Source: Bolinopsis microptera (Eukaryota > Ctenophora > Tentaculata > Lobata > Bolinopsidae). Taken from it: a stretch of 64,000 nt of DNA. The first letter of the stretch is position 1. Each line of letters starts with the position of its first letter. Made by a program: the position numbers and the translations under genes. Below are positions 1 through 15,000 of this stretch, one piece after another. A model generated the notes under the pieces. It did no database searches. It was not told the origin of the DNA and saw only the letters and a list, made by a program, of their open reading frames with translations. The DNA lies in NCBI RefSeq assembly GCF_026151205.1, contig NC_087084.1, positions 1,278,312 through 1,342,311 of the forward strand. Reading direction: 5' to 3'.

Positions 1-3000
1 TATGCTACTACTGCTACCACTGCTAGTACTGGTATTTCCCGATAAACTTACCATTTATAACGTATACTGAATCATTCTCCAACAAAGTGTTGTTTTCATC
101 TTCGCTCAAAGAGACTGTCATTGGAAAGGAGGATGGAATGCCTTCTATGTTGAAACTCAGTCTGACAGGTGTGTTTGTTTGAACCTTGTAGCTTTTCTTC
201 ATTTCAACAGCTGATAACAAGTTATCATGTCAGTACATGTTATTACAATTATTTAGATTGATAAAGACATGGTAACGGTAATATTACAGATTAAAGATTC
301 TTGCTGTTTAAACGGAATAATAGTTTTTTTTTGTGATGAGGCTAATTCGTTAGCCACAATTGTCCCAGTTAAATCACTCCGTATCAAGCCGTATCGATTT
401 TATATACCAAAAATCAAATGCGTAACTAAAACAGAAATGAAATTTCAGAAGTTTTAAATTTTTGTCAAAAAACGAACTTTTAGGGGTGTTTCTAATGACC
501 AGGGTCAAATAGTAAATAGTAAACTACTCACTGAAAGCAACGAGGCTGATTTCAATATCTGCTGATGAGTGCTTTGTTTTAACAGTACAGTAATACTTGT
601 CACTCTTCGCTACAGATTTTATCGTCAACAAGCTCTCCTGGTAAATAAATTTAAAAAATTAAAAAAATATTTTTTAAATTAAAAAAAACAAGCTCTCCTG
701 GTAATGGTGATTCCAATTATCCATCTGATTATCTAACTTATGTGCGATTACCGGAACCATCTGATTATCCAACTTATTTGCAATTACCGGAACCATCTGA
801 TTATCCAACTTATTTGCAATTACCGGAACGTTATTTATAAGCAGTATTTTAATGATGAACCAAAGTTGATATGACTGTATCACACCTGGTAATGGCTCCC
901 AGCCTCTTTATCTTCAACTACTTGTCCTCCAGACACCTCATAACTGTTATCATTTCCAATATTAATCTTTTTATTTCCTTCATTAACCGATATGCTACCA
1001 TAAGCTGACACTTCCGACGTTCGCTCAGAAGGTGGCTCAAAAGGAGGATCAGTATTTTGCTCAGAAGTTTGGCTGTAGTAAAACCAAGAAAAGGTGGCAT
1101 CTGATCCCATAACTTTACAATTTAATGTGACACTCTTCCCTACTTCGCCCGCTCGTGGGGTATAATAAAGAATGTTTGACACTGTTATCTTCACAGTTTT
1201 TGTGTAGGTTTCCTCAGAGATGGTTATTGAGCAGGTATAAGAAATATCAGATTGAATGTTGGTTAAGGTGGTTGTTACTGTTTCTGAGCCACTCTTTTCA
1301 TCGAAACCTGATTAATTATATTCGTTAATCATCTCCGAAAAAAAAATTATTCCCAGAAAAGAAATTGTTCCCAGAAAATAGATAAGTAAAATAAATACAA
1401 AATTTATGAATACAAATATAACTTGTAAAAAATGTGAAAATAGATATTGAAAAAGAATCTGTCTGTATAAAACTTATGAGGATTAACCAGAACGTGTTGA
1501 AGAAAGTCCCTGCCACTGTAACTCATCTGGCTTAGAGCCAAGTTTAGCAGCTGTGCAGACAAGATCGTAGTTAGCTCCCACAGGTACATGAGCATCTTCT
1601 GTGATGAGCTCTGCAGATTTAAAGTATTTTATTAACAAATACCAGTCATGTTTCCACTATAAAATTGTGCAAATTGATTAGCCCAGATTATGAGGTTAAT
1701 ATACTGTTGTAGGATGTTAATGGACTCCCCCCCCCCTTAATGGATACCCTGGTGTACCCCCCCCCCCCCTTAATGGATACCCTGGTGTCCGCCCCCCCCC
1801 CCCCCCCCTTAATGAATACAGTGATGTTTTTCCTTCTCTGTCACAAACTAAAATCCGCAGATGTTGTCAATCATAAAGAAACAAATCATTAGTAAACATT
1901 TCAAATCAAATATTTTAACTCAGTTGTTTTACCAAAGGATTCGAATGACACCCCAGTCTCACTGACATCCCCAGAGGGGGACGTTACTTTACAAAGATAA
2001 GTAGTGTCAGCAGTACCAGCAGCAATAGGTAGTGTGGACTCCTGTAACAGGTTTATTAAATGTGTTTAGTTACTTTATAGGTAGTGTGGACTCCTGTAAC
2101 AGGATGTGGTTTATTAAACGTGTTTAGTTACTTTATAGGTAGTGTGGACTCCTGTAACAGGTTTATTAAATGTGTTTAGTTACTTTATAGGTAGTGTGGA
2201 CTCCTGTAACAGGTTTATTAAATGTGTTTAGTTACTTTATAGGTAGTGTGGACTCCTGTAACATGATGTGGTTTATTAAATGTGTTTAGTTACTTTATAG
2301 GTAGTGTGAACTCCTGTAACAGGTTTATTAAATGTGTTTAGTCACTTACTATAGGTACTTTAGTTGAGTTGAGTTGAGTTCCTGAAAACAGCACAAACAA
2401 CAAAGCATAATTATCCACTGTCTTTACATATAATAAAAGGACAACATATCACTGCAAACCACCTCTTCTCTATCAACTGTAACATAATCCCTTGTATTCT
2501 AAAAAGGAGAACTAACCTTCGTTTCTGGGGTCTCCATTTTTATCAACTCAGTAGAACCTCTTTTATACCACTGAAACTTGAAGAGATCGTGGCTGACTTG
2601 TTCATCAGTTACAGCCACACTGCATGTGAGAGAGGCTTCTGTTTCTACTGGTGCTGCCACACTTTTAGTAGTCACTCCTGATTAGTGCAGTCATTAAGAG
2701 AATTTAATATTGAGAGGCAATAAAAATATATAGTTCTTTCTGTGGCTTGGCGTTTCTTCTCTAAGAGAATGTCAAATATAAATATAGGTTGATGTCTTCA
2801 ATGGTTCAAATGTACAATCTTATAAAAAATAAAGTACTCACTGAAAGTATATAAAATAGTTTGAACTGGATACCGCTCATATTTGTCCTTTAGAACGTAA
2901 GATTGCCCGTCAGTGACCGATTGTACAATCAGCGATATCGATTGCGTGACCCTCGGAAATGAACCTACAGTGGCAGTCAATGTGGATTAATGAGTTTTAA

Positions 3001-6000
3001 CAGAGGCGGCTATTGAGGGCGTCCAGGCGTCCGTGGACGCCTTAAAATTATTATTTGGTGGCTGGTGCTTAAAATAGAATTAGTAATAGTGTTAGGAAAT
3101 AACAAATCGCAATATAAAGGTCTTGAGTCTTCATTTACTATCATACGTTTTAATGTAAGCGCACGCGTGATCTTCGTGAAATTTTGTGTTGTCCTGGACC
3201 ACTCAGCCGCGCAGTTTTAACACATAGTTAACTGTAAACGTTACAAAGCACATCGTGCGCATCCCACTATAGGTAATCTATTATGATTTGCCTCGATTTG
3301 GGGGTCCAGGACCCTTTGCAATTTAACTGCTATATGATACTGCGCGGCTGAGATCGTACACGTGTGGACTGGTGTTCTGTTTCACCGCATGTTATAAGTT
3401 TTTGTGTTTGTTTGCTGTCGCCTGTAAAGTGTTACACATTACATTTACAAGGCCCTGTGTGTAATGTAATCGGTAGTTTGGAGGGATCAGCTTGAGCCGG
3501 CTCCCAAGCCCCCCTCCCCCCCCCAGTCCATCGATTGGACCCCCAACAAAACTGCCAGCCAGCTCCCACGAGCCGCCTCTGTGAGTTTATGGTATTGAGA
3601 TTTTCATTAAAACCAGTACACTGGGTAATCCGAGTCAGCTATACCAAGATGCAATTAAAACTGCAGAGAAAACAAACCTTTGACGAAAAGAAGATTAAAA
3701 TACCTATTTGGAAGTGATCGTTTTCAAATCCGATTAGCTGAACTTTAGAGTAGTCTGTATTAAAGTATTCCCGACACTGTCCATAGGGTATTGGAATCCT
3801 GACAATATAATATGCCATTGATCTCTTTGCACAACCGAGTTTTTATTGAATAAAATAATAGGCAAAATAGACGCCTCCACAGATTACGGGTGTGGTTTAT
3901 ATTGCGAAGGAGTCAACTTTAACTTATGTCCTCATCGTGGCGACGTTTGGCCACCTCATATATTCAAACCCGATGACTTATTCCCTCCAATCCTTTTGCC
4001 TTTTGCAGAGGTAGGGAAAACTTCGCTAAAACAATCAAACGAACATAATGCACTATATACTCACGATTGTCCTGCTGCATGGTTTATGCAGTGAAGAAAG
4101 ACATCATTTGAATCAGGAGGGTAGTACATGTAGAAATACATCTCCTTTTCAGAAATGCAGTTCTTCCAAGCTGAGCTATCGTCAAGTGTGACAAGTGTAC
4201 CGCATTCTGTAAGTTTTTAGTTAACGATAAATTAATTAAATATGCGAATGAAACGCTTCTTGATACTGCTGAATCATAGTTACTATGGAGATATGTTATA
4301 ATTTGCATTCTGTTGGGGAGTTGAAGCATGTTCACTAACCACATGACAGCAATTAACCAATCAGAATTGCGAATTCACTGTAAACCAATGAAACCACAGA
4401 ATCACTGTCACATGTACAAATAAACGCCTCCCACCAGAATGCACATTTATTATTATGCTTACTGGAGGTGAAGGTGGTGGTGCGAGTGTTAAACGTTAGG
4501 AAGTTAACAATCTGGTCTTGCTCGTTCAGATAATTGACAGTCCTATCAGTTTCCTGTGTCGTGTCTGTTATCTTGAACACTATCTGGTTGTAGAGAGAGG
4601 ACTTCTTGAAGGGGAATACAGCACTGGTTACTTGTTGGAAGAAGTCTGAAACAGTGTTGATCATTTAGATTGAGATATTTTGATGATAAGATCATCACTT
4701 GAGAAGCTTGTTTCTTTTTAAATATAGTGTCAATGGTACGCAAAAGTCACCTGTTTCAAAGGTTCGTTCTCCAATCACTCCACCAGAACTAGTTTTCTCA
4801 TCCACTGTCCAGCTCCACGGAGCCACTGGTAAGATCTGATAAAATAAGTTCTCATCAACAATAAAACATTAGTATTAGTTCTAATAAACAATAAAACATT
4901 AGTATTTGTTCCCATCAACAATAAAACATTAGTATTTGTTCGAATGTCGAAATGATTTATCACATTGCGTTTTAATTTCCCCTTAACTAAGATTGATCTA
5001 AGTTGATTCTCCTTAGATAGGAGTTTGGCCTTATTGTGATAAAATAAAGAAAGAATGTGTATTATAGAGATGGTATACCGTGGAGGCAGGATCGTATGAT
5101 GTTACTGATGCAGTCAAGGTGGCAGTAGTGGAGTCAGCTGGTACAAACCGGCTAGGTGTATACAGCCACTCTGAAATATACAGGGTCTTGTGAAGGGTGT
5201 TAAGTTATCTCGGTTAGTAACGTCACAAAACAAATCATTTTACTAACTCTAAGGTATTCAGCCACAGCTATTATCAAATATTTTGAACATCAACCTTGAA
5301 TATATTTTGAATATCAACATTGAGATCATGTCTTGTACATGCCGGGATAATTTTATTTCACAGCCCTGTAAAACCAGTGTTCAGTTGCTTACCGGTGAAA
5401 TCGACATAAGCCACCCCTAAATCTAGGTTTCCATCGACATTCTTGAATTTGCAAAAGTAAATCTCTATTCCAGTAGTCTGTCCGGTCAAAGAAATTGTTA
5501 ACACCGACGTTACCTATGGGAAAGTCACATATTATAATTATTCATCCTAATTCCTATATCGAATAGAAATTACTTTTTATTCTAAGATGGCAACAAACAA
5601 AAAATTATCCCAGCGTAAAGTTGATATGAAATAATAAGATGTTACCCAATTTTAAACCCCATTAAACTCACTTCTTTAATGCCGGCAGTATTAGTGCTTG
5701 TTGTAGAATCAGCCACAGCGTAAGTGTAAGGAGAGTCTTTCAGTTGGGTAACATCCTTCTCTTCTGAGGTAACACTGTCCACCTTATACCAGGTCACTTC
5801 TACTGGGTCCTAGGTGGTATTTTAATAGTGGTTACTATTGGTTACTAGTGGTTACTATTGGTTACTATTGGTTACTATTGGCTACTAGTGGTTACTAGTG
5901 GTTACTATTGGTTACTAGTGGTTACTATTGGTTACTATTGGCTACTAGTGGTTACTAGTGGCTACTAGTGGTTACTATTGGTTACTAATGGTTACTAGTG

Positions 6001-9000
6001 GTTACTATTGGTTACTATTGGTTACTATTGGTTACTATTGGTTACTAGTGGCTACTAGTGGTTACTATTGGTTACTAGTGGTTACTATTGGTTACTAGTG
6101 GTAACTAGTGGCTACTATTGGTTACTAGTGGTTACTATTGGTTACTATAGGTTACTATTGGTTACTATTGGTTACTAGTGGTTATTATTGGTTACTATTG
6201 GTTACTAGTGGTTACTAGTGGTTGTATTAATTAATTCAGCTTACTTTATGATTACAATTCATTGGTTAAGTTTGTGTTCTTGTTTGTACTTTATATTAAG
6301 TTTACAACGGTTCTGATAATTCTGGTAGTCTGGATGCCATGATATGGTTTGCCATGTAAACATAATATAGCTTACCGCGAGTGCTTTAGCATTAGTAGCT
6401 TTACAAGCGACTGCCTTGTCATCGTACTTTCCTCTGTCTCCCATCACATAGTAATAAAATTCTTCCGCTAGAGTCTTGGAATCAACTATCCGAATCTCTG
6501 TTACAAGAAAAAACTTGGTTTAAAACACAAAATTTGCTATCGAATGTAGTGATCAGGCGAACAGTTATAAGTCTCAATGATATAAATATTATATTATTAA
6601 GGTTTATACTGTATAGTTACTGTATAGTTACTGTATAGTCACAGTGTATACTATATAGTTACTTACGGTACGACACGACCTCGATCTCTTTAGCAACCTC
6701 GTAGTCGTTATTGTTAAAGGTAGATGAGTACTGCGTGTTCTCGCTCACTCCATTGTGTAAGTCCAAGTGGTGGTTTATATCTACTTGAGTTCCAAACCTT
6801 GTACCTACGATTACAGGTCATTACTTGATGTGTAGTGTCACGTGTAGTGTCACGTGTAGTGTCACGTGTAGTGTCACGTGTAGTGTCACGTGTAGTGTCA
6901 CGTGTAGTGTCACGTGTATGTCACGTGTAGTGTCACGTGTAGTGTCACGTGTATCGTCACGTGGTGGTTTATATCTACTTGAGTCCCAAACCTTATACCT
7001 ACGATTACGGGTCATTACTTGATGGAGTAAAAAAAGTTTTTAAAAGTTTTGGTCATTTCGGTGACAAGTTGTAATTGTTAGTAAGGGTTCGTTCACTGTC
7101 ACACATTACGTAAGCCAATGGCCTATTCCCCAAACCTACTCCCCCTGTGTAACATAGTCTTCAAACTGTGATTTGTATTAACACCCTTAAGTAATGGGTA
7201 ACAAACGAGTAATACTGATCCAGTGAGAAGCACAGTAAAAACAAATGTCACTCACCATCAGGCCTAGCCATACAACGGGACAACTTGCCCTCACTCCACA
7301 CCTCACTCCCTCCACCTGCCCTCTCTTCTCCCTCTCCCTCTCCCTCTTCTCTATCTTCTCCCCAGAATATAACACCTTCCTTAGGATAATACCAGAACTT
7401 GGTGGAGTCAACCTCCCCTGTCCGCGGGTACACTGTCCGGTCTATAGAGCCTGTTTTAGCTGGTTTACTGGCGTCGTTGTAGGTTATCCTGATTGTTGGG
7501 TCTTGTGAGAGGAAGAGGGTTGCTCCAGCAGTTTTGGAGAAGTCTACTTCGTTACAAACCGGGTCTGGGGGTGTTTGTTATTATTAATGGTCAGTGCACA
7601 CCAGGTGATAAAGTAACGTAAAACGATTAGTAAACTGTTTAAAAATAAAGTTGGGAGTAATTTTTTATTAAAACGATTTTTTTGTAATTTTCAATCTCAC
7701 CGTAATAAAATTTGCTTCCATCAAAGTTGTGAAGTCTGAGATTGTAGTCAAAGTTAATACTCTGATCACACTTGTCATCAAGTATCCTAGCTACTTTTAC
7801 TCCATTACAATACACCACTAGTCTCCCATTACTCCAGTTCAAGGACCATAGTTGGTTGTTGCCTGGTTCATTTTTATTATTACACTTTCTGATAGATTCG
7901 AATGAAATTCACAAAGACGACAAATAGGTATAATGCCGATCCACAAAAACTCCAGGGATTGAAAATTGTGCTGCAGGAAACTAAGTCAATTGGGCTTATT
8001 GGGACATGAAGAAAAGCTTCAATTTTCGTAAATCTTCTTCAAGAATGTGATCTCACCATTACACGTTCCCTTCGCATCAATGGTTTCCTTAACTCCTGCC
8101 TGGTTGCAGTGGTAGATTATTAAAGTCTCTGGTGATACTGTCACTATCTCTAGTAGGGTTATCTCTGTGATTGAGCCAGTGTCTCTTGCTATTATCTTCC
8201 TCTTCTCTGAGAAGTTGTTTCGATAACGGAGATGATATTTAGACTTTATTAAGTTATTATCAATATTAACTATAAATATAAGTTATCATTTACCTTGTCC
8301 CTCCTGACTGAGGGACTACGTGTGAATGTTTTTGATTTTTTTTAAATAAATTTTTTTTAATCAAAAAAATCACACGTCCCTCGTATTCACACGTAGTCCC
8401 TCAGTCAGGAGTGACAAGGTTAATGATAACTTACATTGTTAAGTGTGAATTTTTTGATTGTGATTATAATAAAGTTGTACCTTCGGGCAGTGTCCATTTA
8501 ACCATTCATTCAGAGTAAAACGTGTTAAATAAAAAACTAAATTAAAATTGAGTTTTCATACCGTTAAAAGTTTGTCCGTCAGTGATCTGTATGTACAAGG
8601 GAGCTAGTCCAAGTGTATAAGGAATTGTAGCACCCCCCTCAAATATTGGGGTCCAGATGTCTTCTAGTTGTTAGATTAGTAATTAGTAATTAGTAATTAG
8701 TAATTAGTAATTAGTAATTAGGAATTGTAGCACCCCCCTCAAATATTGTGGTCCAGATGTCTTCTAGTTGTTTGATTAGTAATTAGTAATTAGTAAACGT
8801 TTGATAGTGAAACTGTTGTTCCATCATAGACGAGAAAAGTTCACAAATATCAATCATCGTGGCTACAGAAAAATTATGCCGAAAATTTGATTCAATTGCC
8901 TGAAACAGGTTGTAGGTTAACCTGAAACAGGTTGTAGGTTAAACTGAAACAGGTTGCAGGTTAACCTGAAACAGGTTGTAGGTTAAACTGAAACAGGTTG

Positions 9001-12000
9001 CAGGTTAACCTGAAACAGGTTGCAGGTTAACAAACCTTGCTCGCTACCAAAAGTAAAGTAACTGGAGGTCTCATCGGGCAATACATCTTCGCCCTGTTCG
9101 TTTTTCCATTTGATAGCATCCCCATACCCCTCGAACATTTGCATATCTTTAATAGTGTTTGTTATCTTCACTTCCTTTCTCATGTAACTGTACTTCGGCG
9201 TAGTTGTTTCATAATCTGTAGTATCATGAGTTATTAAAGCCATCAGTGAGAAGTTAGTGTTTAAATAAGAAACAAAAAATCTATTGTCTGACCTATCTGT
9301 AAAGACATTATTACTGAAAACACATAAAATATGCATAATATTTTAAAATCTGTTATATTACGAACATATCCAAAAGAAGGTTCGTCTGACTCTAAATGAT
9401 TCCCCGAGGTACCCTATAACACAGTCATACGAAAAGTCGAACTCAGGTTTAGTAACTTTAGTGGTTGCTGTTAAAGTGCCATCCACAAAGTTTGTGGTAG
9501 TTAGGGTGTTGAGGGCGGTTGTCAAGGTAGTTAAAGTTTCATCAACACTTGTTCCTGGTACTACTACTTCCCATTTGATGTCAACCTGGATATAAGAATA
9601 GGTTTTTAGATATCGTAAGGATGCTTATTTGATTTAATGCATTCCTTGAGTAAGTAAGTTTCAACACTGCTATACAACAAATAATATGGAGATGATATTA
9701 TATTCGGAGATTTCAAGAGCCTTAACTGTGTATGATTCGCCTCTCCAAACAAATCTAAAATTGAATAATTTTATGACTTTATATCAGTTACTGAGAAATA
9801 AGTTAAAACTTTCACGCTCTGACTTAACAAAGGGAATGTTTTCCGCATCACAAGAATAAGATCATACAATAACAATGTTTAAAAAATACTCTTAGCAAAT
9901 AACACTTACATCCTGTTGGGTGAGACCAGTAACACTAACAGTTATTGTTACTTCAGCACTTGGTTCCCCAAGGGGATTAGCTGCAGTGATATCTGGGATA
10001 GGATAGTTAATTAATTATCAAGTTATATGTATTATTTTATTATTAACTCTTTGTTATACATAATTAATACGTATTACTTGATAGATAACTCAGGGGGACA
10101 CTGTTTAAAAGTTTCTCGCAATCTGCACACTATTACACTATCATAGCTGTCCAACTGAAAGTTTATTTTCCTCGATCTTTAGCGACTATCATGATAAGAA
10201 AAGGGATAATTTCTTGAAAAAGTACTTTGTTTTATCAGTAGCTACTAGTAAAGTAGTATAAAGTGGTAGTATTTTTATCACTAGTATAAACCACTTACCA
10301 ATGACGTCAATTAGCTTAGTCTCAGTGACAGAGAATCCTCCCTGTCCCACAACTGTACACTTTATTTCTGTATCTGTTGTGCTTATGTCAACCTGTGTAC
10401 AGATCTGCTCTTAATTGGGCTGCAATCATTGAGAGGCCTATAATTACCCAATTTTAAATGAACGATATCTCATTCTACAGAATGATGAGAGCGTAAACAG
10501 AATGCTTCCCGGAATCAGCACCATGAAGGGAACAAGATGCTGTTGGAATTTCAATTATTCATCTTCCACCCGTAGTCCCTACAACATGCTTTTTAAAAAT
10601 ACATATTTAGCTGTGTTAAGGGGGCAGGGGGGTCTTTATGAAATTCCTCTCGAAATTGATTTTATGGTTGTTTCTGATAGAAACAACCATAAAAACAACA
10701 TGTTTAGCTGTGTTAAACCACTTTAAAATGAGATGCTTCTGGCTGCGGAAAAGTGGGGTAATAACTGTACTACCTCTTTAATAGAGGTGTATTGACTGGG
10801 GTAATAACTGTACTACCTCTTTAATAGAGATGTATTGACTGCCTTCCTCCCAGAGCCCCTCCTCCTCTTTATTGTCTCCAATCTGCCACCTCACCTTGGG
10901 AGAAGTGTTACTAGGATAGGTATCAGCAGCCACCCCACTCACTGTACATGTTACCTTTATGTTACTGCCCCTCATTGCAGCAGCTGGTCCTGTCAAGCTC
11001 ACATCTGGGGGCCAGACGTCAACATTTTAAACAGACGTTTGTGTCAACATTTTAAAATTATTTTCAATGAGGAGCATCCAAAGCTGTGTGAACAGTCAAA
11101 TTGATTAAACAATAAGGGGCATCCAAAGCTGTATCCAAAGCTTTATGAACAATTGATCAAAAATCATTTGGATACAGTTGAGAAGTAACACGAGGGGAAA
11201 TAAGAAATATTGTACCAATAACATCAAGGTTAGTGACAGAGGACACGTGATTAGTGTCATAGGAGCACACTATCTCTGTATCTTCAGTTATATCAGCGTT
11301 GTTTATCAGCAGCTTGCTTTCCATTGTTTCTGAGTCTGAGCTTGTCCCCTGATCGGATGCTGGGGAGTAATTGTTTATTAGTAATTAGTAATTAGTAATT
11401 AGTAATTAGTAATTAGTAATTAGTAATTAGTTGATCGGATGCTGGGGAGTAATTGTTTAAAAACCATGACATGGTTAGCGATCGAGGTTTTTTTTGGGAT
11501 ATGGTAGCTTTGCGACCGTACCTGCGAGCGTGCGTGCATGCCTGCGTACGTGTCGCCCACGTGTCTGCCTGCGCAAAGTTATTTTGCGCGAAAATCTGAA
11601 TTAAAGAATTGTTGGCGCGCGGTGCTGAAATGTTCAACTTCAAGTACATTGTTATAATTTCATCATTTACGCATCCCGCTAGGGACTAATTGATAGCATA
11701 TTATTATTATTTTGAGTTAGTATTACTATTTTGCACAGATCCGTGTCAGGTTGCATAAACAATAAACATATGGTTACATAGAAATATACACGATTTTCAA
11801 ATTAAATATGGAATTATATCAACTGGGCGGCGCTCGGCCTGTCACTCCGCCATATCTGCATGCTTATAAACAGTAAAGACTGGGGTCCACAGGTGGTATG
11901 GAATATGATCAAATACTCCATCACGGATCGGGAAATTGAGCGGCCATCCACAAAAGAAAAGCGGCCGCATTTCTTGTTTCACATCAGCTCTTAGTAATTA

Positions 12001-15000
12001 CAGGATATGATTATACTTTGTGTGATAATTTCAAGTTTTACTTACCAGCTATCGTAAAACCACCCTCTCCAGACGTTATCTCGTTATTTTGTTCCTTCCT
12101 TATTCTCCATCTGAAAGAAGACATTGTAATCTTTACCTAACGATGAAGCTATTGTCTGAAACTAAAAGAACATTGTTAAACTAAACAACTATTTTGCAGC
12201 TAAACTTTACTACTCTTAAACTTGACAACTCGACACTTACTTGAACTTGTCAGCGTCTAGAGTAGCTACTAAACTTGACAACTGCACACTTACTTGAACT
12301 TGTCAGCGTCTAGAGTAGATTGTGGAGCTGCAGTTACCGTACATGTGAGAGTTACCTCGCCAGAACCTTTCTTGTAGTTCGCTTTTGACAAAGAAATTGC
12401 TGAGGATTTAGAAGTTTTTCAAAAATCAGTCAATAAAATTAAAACAATGTGATTATCTTTCTTTCTACATTTCCGCGAGTGGAGACTGGAGAGTGGAGAT
12501 GTATAAAGAAAGAAAATATAATTCTGGTTCAAAGCGCTGATCCGGACGGTTAAACTTACACACAAAATCAACAGTGTAAGATCCGGACGGTTAATCTTAC
12601 ACACAAAATGAACAGTGTATGATCCGGACGGTTAAACTTACACACAAAATGAACAATGTATGATCCGGACGGTTAAACTTACACACAAAATCAACAGTGT
12701 ATGATCCGGACGGTTAAACTTACACACAAAATCAACAGTGTATGCTCCGGACGGTTAAACTTACACACAAAATCAACAGTGTAAGATCCGAACGGTTAAA
12801 CTTACACACAAAATGAACAGTGTAAGATCCGGACGGTTAAACTTACACACAAAATAAACAGTGTAAGATCCGGACGGTTAAACTTACACACAAAATCAAC
12901 AGTGTATGATCCGGACGGTTAAACTTACACACAAAATCATGAACAATGTATGATCCGGACGGTTAAACTTACACACAAAATCAACAGTGTATGATCCGGA
13001 CGGTTAAACTTACACACAAAATGAACAGCGTATGATCCGGACGGTTAAACTTACACACAAAATGAACAGTGTAAGATCCGGACGGTTAAACTTACACACA
13101 AAATGAACAGTGTAAGATCCGGACGGTTAAACTTACACACAAAATGAACAGTGTAAGATCCGGACGGTTAAACTTACACACAAAATCAACAGTGTATGAT
13201 CCGGACGGTTAAACTTACACACAAAATCATGAACAGTGTATGATCCGGACGGTTAAACTTACACACAAAATCAACAGTGTATGTGGTGGTGGCATGAGCA
13301 CCGGACTGGTCTGTAGATAACTCAGCTGTACATTGGATGGTTTGCTGGGACACCTCATTTGATGTTGCTGGGGAGGATTATATATTTAAAAATTTCATTT
13401 TCAAATCTTTAACATTTTGTTTCTCGATGAGTCAACTCCAGAAAACAAACTCAACAAACATACTTATCATTAATGCGCGACTAACAACTTGTTCATACCT
13501 ACATAGTTATTATTAATACGCGACTAACAACTTGTTCATACCTACATAGTTATTATTAATACGCGACTAACAACTTGTTCATACCTACATAGTTATTATT
13601 AATACGCGACTAACAACTTGTTCATACCTACATAGTTATTATTAATACGCGACTAACAACTTGTTCATACCTACATAGTTATTATTAATACGCGACTAAC
13701 AACTTGTTCATACCTACATAGTTATTATTAATACGCGACTAACAACTTGTTCATACCTACATAGTTATTATTAATACGCGACTAACAACTTGTTCATACC
13801 TACATAGTTATTATTAATACGCGACTAACAACTTGTTCATACCTACATAGTTATTATTAACACGCGACTAACAACTTGTTCATACCTACATAGTTATTAT
13901 TAATACGCGACTAACAACTTGTTCATACCTACATAGTTATTATTAATACGCGACTAACAACTTGTTCATACCTACATAGTTATTATTAATACGCGACTAA
14001 CAACTTGTTCATACCTACATAGTTATTATTAATACGCGACTAACAACTTGTTCATACCTACATAGTTATTATTAATACGCGACTAACAAATTCTTTACGC
14101 GACTAACAACTTGTTCATACCTACATAGTTATTATTAATACGCGACTAACAACTTGTTCATACCTACATAGTTATTATTAATACGCGACTAACAAATTCT
14201 TTACGCGACTAACAACTTGTTCATACCTACATAGTTATTATTAATACGCCACTAACAACTTCTATACGCGACTAACAACTTGTTCATACCTAAATTGTAA
14301 CTATTGCTAGTAAGTTTAGCGCTGTTAGTCTCCTGTAAAACACTGGAACCCACTGTCCACTTAAACTTCCCTTCAGCTGATTCAGTCCTGAATGATTAGA
14401 TAAGTAGTGATCATGATGTCATGAAGTATATGTCGAGGTGACCCGCTTGTGACTCGTCAGTGAATTATATTATATTATATTTGTAATATTTTTTAGAATA
14501 TATCTTATCCGCCTTAATTTTCCAGGAACTAATTTTGCCACACGTGGCTCCTTTGACCACATATGGACAGACACCATGTAAGGACTCACCCCGTCACGGT
14601 ACATGTAAGAACTACTGTATTGTCTTTACCAGCCTCCCGAAAAGGGCTCTCACTGGAGATCATCACGTCTGAAAATCAGGATGTTTATTTTGGGAGAAAT
14701 AGCTCTTTGGCAACAGTGTTTATTTTCTAGTACAAGTATACAAAGTAGAAACTATGAAGCAGTGAAGCTGCACCCACTGTAATAGTTACAAATATATATA
14801 TTATATATATATATAAAACATGTGTTTATTTTCTAGTGAAGCTACACCCACTGTAATAGTTACAAATATATATATAAAACATGTGTTTATTTTCTAGTGA
14901 AGCTACACCCACTGTAATAGTTACAAATATATATATAAAACATGTGTTTATTTTCTAGTGAAGCTACACCCACTGTAATAGTTACAAATATATATATAAA

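Noticed and set aside
3846-4094. Plus-strand frame of 82 codons
   Set aside because: Overlaps a well-supported minus-strand exon (4065-4206) and has no splice-linked partners.
6821-7022. Thr/His/Val-rich frames on both strands
   Set aside because: Translation of the 12-bp GTGTAGTGTCAC array, not a gene.
8898-9035. Possible prokaryote-like repeat/spacer structure
   Set aside because: Units are contiguous 22-bp copies without unique spacers.
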